DNA of 64,000 nucleotides from Bacillota bacterium. Its GTDB lineage: Bacteria > Bacillota > Clostridia > Christensenellales > Aristaeellaceae. How positions within the stretch are numbered: the stretch's first letter is position 1; each line of letters begins with the position of its first letter. The translations under genes were made by a program, and so were the position numbers. The stretch spans positions 90,611 to 154,610 of the forward strand of contig JAEYPB010000064.1 of NCBI GenBank assembly GCA_023411175.1, in the 5' to 3' direction. Below are positions 51,537 to 60,291 of the stretch, one piece after another. Below the pieces are notes generated by a model. It was given only the letters and a program-made list of their open reading frames with translations. It was not told the DNA's origin and did no database searches.

Positions 51537-52587
51537 GCTTATCACCATTTTCGTCGGTTCGGATGCGAAGGATTTCGCCGTCCTCTCCGGTTTCGATCGC
51601 GTTCTCCTTTTTAAGGCCTTCCCGCACGTTGACCCAGCAGGCGGAAAGATGGTCCTCCGCCACCCAGACCTCCCTGGGCTGCTGGCTGAGGCAAACCTTC
51701 ATGGCCTGAGCGCAGCGTGGCGCGAACGCGCAGCCAGCGGGCATGTTGAGCATGTCGATGGGCGTGCCGGCGATGGGAATCAGCCGCTCCTGGCCGTTGC
51801 TGTCAATGTTGGGAATGGAGCGCAAAAGTCCCTTGGTATACTCGTGCCGCGGGTTGTAGAAAATCTGGCGGGCGGTGCCGCGCTCGGCTACCTTGCCCGC
51901 GTACATGACGATCACTTCGTCGCACATGTTGGCGATGCCGCCCAAGTCGTGGGTGATCATGATGATGGCCATCCCCAGTTTCTTCTGAAGCTCCATCATG
52001 AGTTCCAGAATCTGCGCCTGAATGGTCACATCGAGCGCGGTGGTGGGCTCGTCCGCGATCAGGATGTCCGGTTCGCAGGCCAGCGCCATCGCAATCATCG
52101 CGCGCTGGCGCATGCCGCCGGAGAGTTCGTAGGCATATTGATTCATGCGCTTGTGGGGTTCGTTGATGCCCACCAGGTTGAGCATTTCAACGGCGCGATC
52201 ATAGGCCTGCGCCTTGTTGCGCCCGGTATGCAAAAGGATGGCCTCCATCAGTTGGTTGCCGATGGTGAAAACCGGGTTTAGGCTGGTCATCGGATCCTGA
52301 AAGATGATGCCGATCTTGTTGCCGCGGATCTTCCGCATCTCTTCTTCGGACGCGCCAACCAGCTCTTTGCCCTGGAACTTGATGCTGCCGCTGACGATGC
52401 GGCCCGGCGGCGTCAGAATCTGCAGCACCGAATAGGCCGTCACAGACTTGCCGCTGCCCGATTCGCCCACGATGCCAAGCACAGTACCCTTGCTGAGATT
52501 GAAGGATACGTCGTTCACCGCCTTCACTTCACCGGAGGGGGTGAAGAACGATGTGCACAGGTTTTTAACTTCAAGAAGATTCATCAT
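51529..52587 (-). CDS. oppD: Oligopeptide ABC transporter ATPase OppD
   Basis: 352 residues. Walker A GESGSGKSVT, Q-loop IFQDPMTSLNPVFTIG, signature LSGGMRQRAMIAMAL, Walker B ILIADEPTTALD. C-terminal Cys cluster CAFAPRCAQAMKVC. Pairs with OppF. GGGAGGG precedes two adjacent ATGs (52587, 52584). Confidence 0.95.
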   Translation of the reverse strand: MMNLLEVKNLCTSFFTPSGEVKAVNDVSFNLSKGTVLGIVGESGSGKSVTAYSVLQILTPPGRIVSGSIKFQGKELVGASEEEMRKIRGNKIGIIFQDPMTSLNPVFTIGNQLMEAILLHTGRNKAQAYDRAVEMLNLVGINEPHKRMNQYAYELSGGMRQRAMIAMALACEPDILIADEPTTALDVTIQAQILELMMELQKKLGMAIIMITHDLGGIANMCDEVIVMYAGKVAERGTARQIFYNPRHEYTKGLLRSIPNIDSNGQERLIPIAGTPIDMLNMPAGCAFAPRCAQAMKVCLSQQPREVWVAEDHLSACWVNVREGLKKENAIETGEDGEILRIRTDENGDKHE

Positions 52588-52598
52588 GCTTCCCTCCC

Positions 52599-53639
52599 CT
52601 ACGACCTGAGCTTCGGATCGAAGGCATCGCGCAGTCCGTTGCCCAATAGGTTAAACGACAGCACGATCAGGAATATGGATAGCGCCGGGAAGATGAGCAG
52701 ATACGGATAGGAGACAAGGCCGGAGCGCGCGTCGGATGCCAGCGAGCCCAGAGAGGGCATTGGGATCGAAACGCCAAGACCGAGGAACGAGAGAAAGCTC
52801 TCGGTAAAAATTGCGGAGGGGATCTGCATGGCGGCCGTGATGATGATAACCGACACGCAGTTGGGAATCATATGCTTTCGGATGATGCGGGCAGGCGAAG
52901 CGCCGATGGAGCGGGAGGCCAGCACGTACTCCTGTTCCTTGATGGACAGGATCTGCCCGCGCACCTGCCGCGCCATGCCCACCCAGTACAGAAGGCCGAA
53001 CACGATGAATATGCTCACCATGCCCGCGCCCATTCGTACAATGAGCATGCTCTTCGAGGTGCTGATGATGTCCTTGATCGCGACCGAAAGAAGAATGACG
53101 ATCAGCACATCCGGCAGCGAGTATATGATGTCCACGATGCGCATCATGATCAGGTCTACCTTGCCTCCAAAGTAGCCGGATATAGCGCCGTAGATGATGC
53201 CGATGACGACGACGATTATGGCCGACACGATGCCGACCAAGAGTGAAATCCGCGTGCCGTAGATGACGCGGCTGGCGTAGTCGCGGCCCAGCGAATCAGT
53301 ACCCATTAAGTGCGGAAACACGGATTCGCCCTGGGCAATCTTCGCCATTTCCTTTTTGGAATACTCCATCGGGCCCAGGTATTTGGCCGTAACATCCTGC
53401 TTCGTATAACTGTAGGGGTACACCGAAGGCACGATGAAGGCGACCATCGCCACGAGGAAGAGGATCGCCACGCAGGCCATCGAAATCTTGTTGCGGCGCA
53501 GGCGGCGCATGGCGTCCCGCATGAAGGAAACCGATTCGCGGGTGACGACCTGCTGCGCTTTATCCTCCTCGCTCGCCCGATCAAACAGGCCCGGATCCAG
53601 CTGAAGGCTCAGCGGGTTTTTCTTGAGGGTCTTGTCCAT
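52599..53639 (-). CDS. oppC: Oligopeptide ABC transporter permease OppC
   Basis: 346 residues. Six membrane segments, the first near residue 55 after a charged cytoplasmic N-terminus (OppC_N type). The EAA-like loop is EYVLASRSIGASPARIIRKHMIPN. GTDSLGRDYASRVIYGTRISL precedes the core. Eighteen bases after oppB. Confidence 0.95.
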   Translation of the reverse strand: MDKTLKKNPLSLQLDPGLFDRASEEDKAQQVVTRESVSFMRDAMRRLRRNKISMACVAILFLVAMVAFIVPSVYPYSYTKQDVTAKYLGPMEYSKKEMAKIAQGESVFPHLMGTDSLGRDYASRVIYGTRISLLVGIVSAIIVVVIGIIYGAISGYFGGKVDLIMMRIVDIIYSLPDVLIVILLSVAIKDIISTSKSMLIVRMGAGMVSIFIVFGLLYWVGMARQVRGQILSIKEQEYVLASRSIGASPARIIRKHMIPNCVSVIIITAAMQIPSAIFTESFLSFLGLGVSIPMPSLGSLASDARSGLVSYPYLLIFPALSIFLIVLSFNLLGNGLRDAFDPKLRS

Positions 53640-53657
53640 TTTTATACCTCTACCACC

Positions 53658-54584
53658 TTACCGCAAATCAATTCTGGGATCCATGACCTTGTACAGCACG
53701 TCCGTGAGGAAGTTAAGCATAATGATGAGGAACGCCAGGAAGATCGTCACACCCATCACCATCATGTAGTCGGTGCGCAGCATGCTGTTGACGAACAGTC
53801 GCCCGAGGCCGGGCACCGAGAAGATGTTTTCCACCACCATGCTGCCCGTGAGGATGAAGGCCAGCATCGGTCCGGCGTAGGTCAAAACCGGGCTCAGCGC
53901 GTTCTTCAGCGCATGCTTGAAGATCACCTTGTTTTGGCGAAGCCCCTTGGCGCGGGCGGTTCGGATGTAATCCTGCCCCAGCACGTCCAGCATGCTGCTG
54001 CGCTCAAGGCGTGTGATGTACGCCAACGGATACAGGCTCAGCGAAATGATCGGCAGCACCAGCCCACCGGGCTGGTTGCCCATGCTGGGGAGCCAGCCAA
54101 GCTGCAGCGAAACGACCAGAAGCAGAACCGTCGCCATGACGAACGATGGCATCGAAACCAGCGCCGTTGTCACAACCTGAACGATCTTGTCGGGCCATCG
54201 CCCTCTTGTAAGCGCGGCAATGGCCCCGAGAATAACGCCAAGCACCATCGCAATCAGCGCGGCGCTGACGCCGATGGTCGCCGAATACGAAAAGCCCGAT
54301 TTGATCAGATCAAAAACCGTGCTGCCAACCCAGGCCGTAGAAAGGCCAAAGTCGAACACCACAATGTTCTTCAGATAATTGAGAAACTGGATGCCAAGCG
54401 GCTTGTCAAAGCCATACTTCGCCTCCAGCGCCGCAATCGTCGCATCCGACTTGGCCTTTTCAGAACTGAAAGGGCTGGCTGGAATCGCATGCATTGTGAA
54501 AAAAGTGATCATGACGACAAGGAAAATCGTAAGAATCGCCATGCCCAGCCGCTTCAGCGTATACATCGCAAACCGTGCACTCAT
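53658..54584 (-). CDS. oppB: Oligopeptide ABC transporter permease OppB
   Basis: 308 residues, six membrane segments. Begins MYTLKRLGMAILTIFLVVM. The EAA loop is DYIRTARAKGLRQNKVIFKHALKNAL. First gene of oppBCDF-oppA, under a perfect consensus promoter. GGGAGG precedes the ATG. Confidence 0.95.
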   Translation of the reverse strand: MSARFAMYTLKRLGMAILTIFLVVMITFFTMHAIPASPFSSEKAKSDATIAALEAKYGFDKPLGIQFLNYLKNIVVFDFGLSTAWVGSTVFDLIKSGFSYSATIGVSAALIAMVLGVILGAIAALTRGRWPDKIVQVVTTALVSMPSFVMATVLLLVVSLQLGWLPSMGNQPGGLVLPIISLSLYPLAYITRLERSSMLDVLGQDYIRTARAKGLRQNKVIFKHALKNALSPVLTYAGPMLAFILTGSMVVENIFSVPGLGRLFVNSMLRTDYMMVMGVTIFLAFLIIMLNFLTDVLYKVMDPRIDLR

Positions 54585-54624
54585 GGGGTACCTCCCGCTC
54601 TATGAAACAACCGATATAAATGAT

Positions 54625-54653
54625 ATTATACATCCCGAATAATGCATTGTCAA
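54625..54653 (-). promoter_or_regulatory. Consensus promoter of the opp operon
   Basis: Minus strand TTGACA (54648-54653), 17 bases, TATAAT (54625-54630): perfect in all 12 positions. Confidence 0.9.
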
Positions 54654-54710
54654 ACGCTTCGGCCATTCGAGTTCAAGGTTTTTGCTGGTAAGACCACCAG
54701 AGGCCATGCG

Positions 54711-54739
54711 TTTACAAGCCTGGGCCGATCGTGTATAAT
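54711..54739 (+). promoter_or_regulatory. Promoter of ybaB-recR
   Basis: TTTACA (54711-54716), 17 bases, TATAAT (54734-54739). Confidence 0.85.
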
Positions 54740-54770
54740 AGATCGAAGAATGTTTTCAGGAGGACGGATT

Positions 54771-55115
54771 ATGGCACGTGGCGGATTTCCGGGTATGATG
54801 GGCGGCGGCAACATGCAGCAGCTGGCGCGGCAGGCGCAGAAGCTGCAGCAGCAGATGGCCGAAATGCAGGCGGCGCTGGACGCGCGCGAATTCGAGGCGT
54901 CCGCGGGCGGCGGCATGGTTTCTGTCAAGGTCAACGGCAAGAAGGAGTTGCTTGCGCTTTCCATCAAGCCCGAGGCGGTGGACCCCGAGGATGTCGAAAT
55001 GCTGCAGGACCTTGTGATGGCGGCGGTCAACGAGGCGCTGCGCCAGGCAGCCGAGACCATCGAGCGTGAAATGGGCAAAATGACCGGCGGGCTCAATATG
55101 CCGGGCCTTTTCTAA
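54771..55115 (+). CDS. ybaB: YbaB/EbfC nucleoid-associated protein
   Basis: 114 residues. Gly/Met-rich start (MARGGFPGMMGGGNMQQL), then a coiled helix (AQKLQQQMAEMQAALDA) and the family core VSVKVNGKKELLALSIKPEAVDPEDVEMLQDLV. Small dimeric DNA-binding protein. AGGAGG 8 bases upstream of the start. The recR ATG follows the stop directly. The usual dnaX upstream is absent. Confidence 0.95.
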   Translation: MARGGFPGMMGGGNMQQLARQAQKLQQQMAEMQAALDAREFEASAGGGMVSVKVNGKKELLALSIKPEAVDPEDVEMLQDLVMAAVNEALRQAAETIEREMGKMTGGLNMPGLF

Positions 55116-55712
55116 ATGAACGACATAGAACCCATTGCGAAGCTGGTCAACCAGCTCGCGAGGCTGCCGGGCGTCGGCCGCAAGACCGCGGCCCGGCTGG
55201 CCTATCACATCATCGCGCTGCCGGAGGAGCAGGTGCGCGAACTCGCCGTTTCCATTTTCAACGGCAAAAAACTGGTGCACTTCTGCCCGGTCTGCGGCGA
55301 CTATACCGACGCCGACCCCTGCAAGCGCTGCGCGGACCCGAACCGGGACAGATCCATACTCTGCGTCGTCAAGGATCCGAGGGACGTAGCCGCGATGGAG
55401 CGCATGCGGGATTTCAACGGCCTGTACCACGTGCTGCACGGCGTCATCTCGCCGATGGACGGCGTAGGCCCGGACGATATCCGCATCCGCGAGTTGATGA
55501 CCCGGCTGGCCTCCGGCGAGGTCAGGGAGGTCGTGCTGGCCACAAACCCCGACATCGAGGGCGAGGCCACCGCCGCCTACATCGCGCGGCTCGTCAAACC
55601 CATGATGGTGAAGGTAACGCGAATTGCTCACGGCGTTCCAGTGGGCGGTGAACTGGAGTACACCGACGAAGTGACCCTCTCCAAGGCGTTTGAAAACCGC
55701 CGGGAGATCTGA
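55116..55712 (+). CDS. recR: Recombination protein RecR
   Basis: 198 residues. Helix-hairpin-helix LARLPGVGRKTAARLAYH. Four-Cys zinc finger CPVCGDYTDADPCKRC. Toprim domain with the acidic run ILCVVKDPRDV and ATNPDIEGEATAAYI. It acts with RecF/RecO in gap repair. The start abuts the ybaB stop. Confidence 0.97.
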   Translation: MNDIEPIAKLVNQLARLPGVGRKTAARLAYHIIALPEEQVRELAVSIFNGKKLVHFCPVCGDYTDADPCKRCADPNRDRSILCVVKDPRDVAAMERMRDFNGLYHVLHGVISPMDGVGPDDIRIRELMTRLASGEVREVVLATNPDIEGEATAAYIARLVKPMMVKVTRIAHGVPVGGELEYTDEVTLSKAFENRREI

Positions 55713-55739
55713 AGCCCGCCGGTTCTTTGATTTAAAGGC

Positions 55740-55771
55740 CACGCCCTCGAAAGCATGCTTTCGAGGGCGTG
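55740..55771. terminator. 32-bp perfect palindrome, terminator of ybaB-recR
   Basis: CACGCCCTCGAAAGCA and its exact complement, followed on plus by TTTCTTG. It probably terminates recR transcripts. Confidence 0.8.
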
Positions 55772-55932
55772 TTTCTTGAATATGCGCCGTGCGCCGGACA
55801 GCCGCCGGGGGCCGGAGATACCGATACCTCCCCCGCCGGTCAGTTCGGAAGCCTCCTCCGACGCCTGATCCAGCATGCCCTTGCGGACAGCGGATCATGT
55901 TCCGAAGGAAAGAGCCGCTCGTTTGCGACGAC

Positions 55933-57813
55933 TTAGTTTGCGGGAATGAAGTCCGGAAGTGTTTCGGTCGCGACATAGTAACCGGAGATGTAGCCCATGC
56001 CGCAGGCGTCCGCGTCGGCGTTGGAGCCCAACCGGTTGGTTCCGTGCACGCCGCCGGTCACCTCGCCTGCCGCGAACAGGCCGGGAATGATCTGGCCGTA
56101 GATGTCCTTCACCTGGGTGTTCTTGTTGATGACAAGGCCGCCCATGGTGTGGTGAACGGACGGATACTGCGCCACGGCGTAGTAGGGGCCTTCCTCCATT
56201 TTGACCATCGTGGAGGCCATGACCTTGCCGAATTCCTCATCCACGCCGCTGTCGATGAAGCCGTTGTGCCGTTCGATGGTCGCCTTCAGCGCGGCGGGGT
56301 CAACGGACGGATACTGCTCCTTGATGGCGTAGGCGTTGATGGCTTCGGCCAGCGCTTCCAGCGTGTCGCCCTTCAGAATGCGGCCGCTCTCGACGCCCTG
56401 CGCGATCTCCTCGGGCTTGACGAAGCCGGCCACCTTCTCGGTGAAGATGCAGTAGGTGGAGATAAAGCCGGACTTGACCGCCGCGTTGGCGCACACATCG
56501 CGGCGCTCGCCCTCGTTGACATAGCGGTTGCCGGTATAGTCGACATACACCACGCCGTAGCTGGGGCCGGTGAAGGGCCACACCGCATACTTGTCGAGCA
56601 CGCCGTTGCTCGGGTCAGCGAAGGGGTAGCGCTGGATGTTGGACATCTGGGTGGTGTTGGCGCCGATCGCCTGGGCGAGGTAGATGCCTTCGCCGGTGGA
56701 AACAGCCACATTGTTGGTGGTGGGGATTTCCGCCGTCAGGTAAGGAACCTGGGTCTCGCGCATCTCAACGTTGGCGCTGAAGCCGCCCGTCGCCAGGATG
56801 ACGCCCTTCTTGGCTTCGATGGTCTTGTAACCGTCCGCCGTGGCGACCCGGATGCCGACGACCCGGTTGGCCTCGTCGCGGGTGCGGTAGATTTCCACCA
56901 TTTTGGTATCAAGCTCAACGACCGCGTCGGTGCCGGCGAGGATCTTCTTCTGAACCTCCGTGATGTCGGAACCAACCTGGTTCTTGGTCACGTAGGTGCG
57001 GTAGCCGTAGTGTCCGCCGGGGCGCGCCAGCGTGTCGCGGACTTCCAGGCCGTTGTCAAGCAGCAGATCGAAATAGAACGGAGAGGCGTAGACGAAGTTT
57101 TCGACCAGCTCGATGTTCGACATGTTGTCGCCGCCAGCCATCGTATCCGCGATGTGCTTTTCAGCGGTGTCCGGCTCGAGGTTGTATTTCTTCTGAAGAT
57201 CGGCCGCGATCTTCGAGGTATACGCTGCGTACTGGCCACCGTTGATGGCGGAGTTGCCGCCGGTGGTGGACAGCTTCTCAATCAGAACCGTGCTGGCGCC
57301 GCTGGTCACCGCGCTGTAAGCGGCCGCCATGCCGGCGTAGCCGCCGCCCACGACCACAATGTCGTAGCTCTCGTCCCACTGGGCGGGGACGTCAAAAGAG
57401 CCCATCGCCGGGAAATAGGAAACGGCCTCTTCCGCCTGGGGCTCGGCTTTGACGGAAAACGCGGCGATGTCAGCGCCCGCTTCTTCCAGCGCGGCCTTCA
57501 CGGCCGCTTTGATGCCGTTGGAGGACATCGTCGCGCCGCTGACGCCGTCCACTTCGACGGACTGGGCGTCTACGATCGCCTGGGGCAGCTTCTCGAGGGC
57601 CGGATAGCCCGGCGGGGTTTCGTTGTGGGATTTGACGACGACGCTGACGATGGCGTCCTCGGAAAGGGTGACTTCCACCACGAGACCGTCGGCCATACCC
57701 TTGACGGTTTCGGTATACACGCCGGGCTTCATGCCTTCGGCAGCGGCCACTGCGCCGGTAAGGCCAAACAGAATCGAGATCGCAAGCGCGATGGAAAGAA
57801 TCTTTCTGAACAT
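55933..57813 (-). CDS. Exported FMN-binding flavocytochrome-c-type reductase (fumarate reductase-like)
   Basis: 626 residues. Signal peptide MFRKILSIALAISILFGL. FMN-binding domain ~28-110 with the covalent-attachment motif DGVSGAT (Thr ~95). The FAD-binding domain starts at DIVVVGGGYAGMAAAYSA. The catalytic part has NEGERRDV, HHTMGGL and HGTNRLGSNA, where Arg and His residues of fumarate-reductase flavoproteins sit. No heme motif is present. It probably passes electrons from the membrane to an external enoate such as fumarate or urocanate. Start 57813 with GGAAGGAG. Single gene with a consensus promoter and a ~190-base leader. Confidence 0.87.
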   Translation of the reverse strand: MFRKILSIALAISILFGLTGAVAAAEGMKPGVYTETVKGMADGLVVEVTLSEDAIVSVVVKSHNETPPGYPALEKLPQAIVDAQSVEVDGVSGATMSSNGIKAAVKAALEEAGADIAAFSVKAEPQAEEAVSYFPAMGSFDVPAQWDESYDIVVVGGGYAGMAAAYSAVTSGASTVLIEKLSTTGGNSAINGGQYAAYTSKIAADLQKKYNLEPDTAEKHIADTMAGGDNMSNIELVENFVYASPFYFDLLLDNGLEVRDTLARPGGHYGYRTYVTKNQVGSDITEVQKKILAGTDAVVELDTKMVEIYRTRDEANRVVGIRVATADGYKTIEAKKGVILATGGFSANVEMRETQVPYLTAEIPTTNNVAVSTGEGIYLAQAIGANTTQMSNIQRYPFADPSNGVLDKYAVWPFTGPSYGVVYVDYTGNRYVNEGERRDVCANAAVKSGFISTYCIFTEKVAGFVKPEEIAQGVESGRILKGDTLEALAEAINAYAIKEQYPSVDPAALKATIERHNGFIDSGVDEEFGKVMASTMVKMEEGPYYAVAQYPSVHHTMGGLVINKNTQVKDIYGQIIPGLFAAGEVTGGVHGTNRLGSNADADACGMGYISGYYVATETLPDFIPAN

Positions 57814-57926
57814 AATTATCTCCTTCCCTTTATGCAAGAACAAACCGACCACGTTCCCCTTTACGTGGGCCAAGTCCTTCCAGATACCATCCCTCCCATC
57901 CCACAATGCGTAACGTTGAAGGCGTC

Positions 57927-57965
57927 CGCCAAGCCGATCCGCCTTGCGGGGCGGAAACTTTGGCG
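57927..57965 (-). promoter_or_regulatory. Structured leader element of the flavoprotein gene
   Basis: On the minus strand CGCCAA pairs with TTGGCG, enclosing CCGCC/GGCGG. A second hairpin CCACGT/ACGTGG lies nearer the start codon. No known riboswitch consensus is recognised. Confidence 0.4.
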
Positions 57966-58010
57966 TGAAACCCTCTCCGAACTGAAAAGGCCCCTCAAGA
58001 GACCAAAATC

Positions 58011-58039
58011 AGTATAGCAATACCGAATATGCCTGTCAA
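58011..58039 (-). promoter_or_regulatory. Promoter of the flavoprotein gene
   Basis: Minus strand TTGACA (58034-58039), 17 bases, TATACT (58011-58016). RNA start near 58004, about 190 bases before the ATG. Confidence 0.85.
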
Positions 58040-58131
58040 TAGATTCGACGGAAAATTATCGATACAATTAAATCGATTTGCATTTGGCGTAGCGAAGCCC
58101 GATCAGGAGCGTATTTTCCCAAAGAAAAACA

Positions 58132-58161
58132 GTCCCGAACCGGCGAATACCGGTTCGGGAC
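58132..58161 (-). terminator. Terminator of the acyltransferase-glycosyltransferase operon
   Basis: GTCCCGAACCGG (58132-58143), 6-base loop, CCGGTTCGGGAC; on the minus strand followed by TGTTTTT. Confidence 0.88.
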
Positions 58162-58246
58162 CGCGAAAACGACTGGTAGCAATGCGTCAACCTTCCGACT
58201 TTTGGGTCAGGAGTTCCCCAAGATGACTTCGAGCGGACGGAGTCCG

Positions 58247-59533
58247 TCAGGATACATCTGTCTCCTTCGCGCCGTAGCGGGAGGGCGGAGGCGGTTCCGC
58301 CATGCGGTCATCAATACCCACAGCCATGATGTGCGGGATCTGCACCCACTTGGGCGGACGCGTGACCAGGGCCAGCAAGTTGGCGGGCATCCAGGTCATG
58401 AGATAAAACCCCATCATGAGCAGGCAATGAAGCCGGGCATGGCTCCACTTCTTTTCGGCCGTACACACCAGAACCACCGCGAAAAAACCGCCCACAAAAG
58501 TGCTTGCGAGGGCCATAGCCAGCGTCCATACCGCCCACATGACGGCTTCTCGGGCACCCAAGGTCAGCAGCTGCCGTATGAATTCCGCCACGCAAAGGCC
58601 GAAGGACGCGATGCCCAGTCCCTGCAGCGGTGTTCCGGCAAACACGACGAGGACGTCCAGGGCGTCCAGGCTGCGCCGCTTTCTTACTACTTGAGCAAGC
58701 GCCTTGCGATAGCGGATAAAGCACTGCAGCGTGCCCGCGCCCCAGCGCCTGCGCTGTACGAACGAGTCCCGAAGCGTGACGGGCTGCTCGTCGTAGGTGA
58801 TGGCTTCCTCCATCCAAGCGATCTTAACGCCATTCTGCGCGCAGATGCCGGTAAACTCCTGGTCTTCGGTCAAAGTAAAGGTGTCGAAGCCGATCTTTCG
58901 GATCGTGTCCGCGCTGAACATGATGCCGGTGCCGTTGAGGGAAGCCGACATGTTCAGCGCAAAGCGCGCATGGTTGAAGAAGCGGTTCATGAACCAGAAA
59001 AAGATGGACGTGCAGCCGGCCACCCAGTTGTCGTCCGGGTTTTTGCTGTCGCGGTAGCCCTGCGCCACCCCATAACCAGCGGCCAGCGCATTGTTGGTGG
59101 CCTGAAAAAAGCCGCCGTCCACCACGTTGTCGGCATCGAAGATGCAGAAGGCGTCGTACTTCGTTTCGCCGCTCAAGAGCTTATCAAACGTCCAGCGGAG
59201 AACTTCGCCCTTCGAGCTAACCTCGACATCTATGTCGAGCACCTTCGCGCCCGCGTCCAGCGCGGCCTTGCGGGTGTTGTCCGTACAATTGTTGGGCACC
59301 ACGTACACGTCAAAGAGCGTGCGCGGGTACCGCTGGCGAAGCAGGCTGTCGATGAGCTTGGGAACCACCGCCTGCTCGTTTCTTGCCGGAATGATCGCGG
59401 CGATTCGGTTGACGGGGGGCGCAGACGGTATCGTTCGCCGCTTCATCGTGTTTCCGGCAATGGCGACGGCCAGAAAATAGCAGCCGTACACCGTGAAAGC
59501 CAAACCCAATATCATAGCCAATCTAAGAATCAA
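58247..59533 (-). CDS. Membrane glycosyltransferase, family 2
   Basis: 428 residues. N-terminal membrane segment (LRLAMILGLAFTVYGCYFLA), then the GT-A domain: AAIIPARNEQ, FDADNVVDG (DxD), LTEDQEFTG (ED) and QRRRWGAGTLQCF (QxxRW). Three or four membrane segments follow. The motifs suit a processive or lipid-linked glycosyltransferase. The TTG start at 59533 has AGGTG 7 bases upstream; TTG 59548 lacks an RBS. It follows the CrtO-like gene by 16 bases. In staphylococci a GT2 (CrtQ) and CrtO act in turn on a carotenoid acid, but no carotenoid genes are seen here. Confidence 0.85.
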   Translation of the reverse strand: MILRLAMILGLAFTVYGCYFLAVAIAGNTMKRRTIPSAPPVNRIAAIIPARNEQAVVPKLIDSLLRQRYPRTLFDVYVVPNNCTDNTRKAALDAGAKVLDIDVEVSSKGEVLRWTFDKLLSGETKYDAFCIFDADNVVDGGFFQATNNALAAGYGVAQGYRDSKNPDDNWVAGCTSIFFWFMNRFFNHARFALNMSASLNGTGIMFSADTIRKIGFDTFTLTEDQEFTGICAQNGVKIAWMEEAITYDEQPVTLRDSFVQRRRWGAGTLQCFIRYRKALAQVVRKRRSLDALDVLVVFAGTPLQGLGIASFGLCVAEFIRQLLTLGAREAVMWAVWTLAMALASTFVGGFFAVVLVCTAEKKWSHARLHCLLMMGFYLMTWMPANLLALVTRPPKWVQIPHIMAVGIDDRMAEPPPPSRYGAKETDVS

Positions 59534-59549
59534 TTGCGCGCACCTCAAA

Positions 59550-60068
59550 TCATTGCAGGCTTTCCGCGAGGCTCTGGCGCTTCTGACGTTCCATCAGGTT
59601 GACCAGCCTGGGCCTGTTGTATCGCTGGATCATCACAAAGGGCAGATTCCCAACAGCATAGAGCGCCGCGCCAATCCGGCCGGCGAGGCCTTCCATGAGC
59701 ACCAGGAAGATGGGGCTGAGGAGTACCAACATCCAATGGACAAATTCCGCGACGCAGGTCTCGAGAATCAGCTCTTCCAGATAGTCGAAGTCGCGGAAGA
59801 CGGAGATTTTTTTCCGAAACATGCTCTTGACGTGCTGACTCATATCAGGGAGCTTGTCTTTCCAGAACTGAATCTTGAAACGCGTATAAAACATGCCGTT
59901 CTGCTCCCATCGATATGAAGCATAGGGCGCTTCAAGGTAATTGAAGTTTTTTCTCGGAAGCAATTGGCCTACATAATGCGAAGCCGCGCCGATGAACGCA
60001 ACGATCAGCGCGAACTTGAAAATCTGCCCGATAAAAGCGGGCAAGGTCATCATAAAGCGGCTAAACAT
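59550..60068 (-). CDS. CrtO-like membrane acyltransferase
   Basis: 172 residues. It matches the glycosyl-4,4'-diaponeurosporenoate acyltransferase family in YRWEQNGMFYTRFKIQFWKDKLPDMS. It has an N-terminal membrane segment and a C-terminal hydrophobic pair (~108-145). First gene of a two-gene operon with the GT2. The true acceptor is unknown; a glycolipid made by the GT2 is the simplest guess. Confidence 0.75.
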   Translation of the reverse strand: MFSRFMMTLPAFIGQIFKFALIVAFIGAASHYVGQLLPRKNFNYLEAPYASYRWEQNGMFYTRFKIQFWKDKLPDMSQHVKSMFRKKISVFRDFDYLEELILETCVAEFVHWMLVLLSPIFLVLMEGLAGRIGAALYAVGNLPFVMIQRYNRPRLVNLMERQKRQSLAESLQ

Positions 60069-60106
60069 GCATGCGATCCCTTCTCTGATCCGCTTGCTTT
60101 TCCATT

Positions 60107-60135
60107 ATTCTAGCACACATGTGATGGCTTTGCAA
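60107..60135 (-). promoter_or_regulatory. Promoter of the CrtO-like/GT2 operon
   Basis: Minus strand TTGCAA (60130-60135), 17 bases, TAGAAT (60107-60112). Confidence 0.65.
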
Positions 60136-60291
60136 ATTAAAACATGGGAATCAATTGGTTTTGGCCAAAGGTACCGGCCGGATTCGGTGTGGGTGCCGGG
60201 TCTTGCCCGCGCCCATTTCTGGAATCCGGTCGGTTCCAGGTGGTGCGGAGCAAACCCCCGTTCACTCCTTTTCTCCAGGGGAATCCGGTTT

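Noticed and set aside
55789..58017. Long plus-strand open frame opposite the flavoprotein gene
   Set aside because: Antisense shadow; the minus-strand protein has a signal peptide, FMN and FAD motifs and a promoter.
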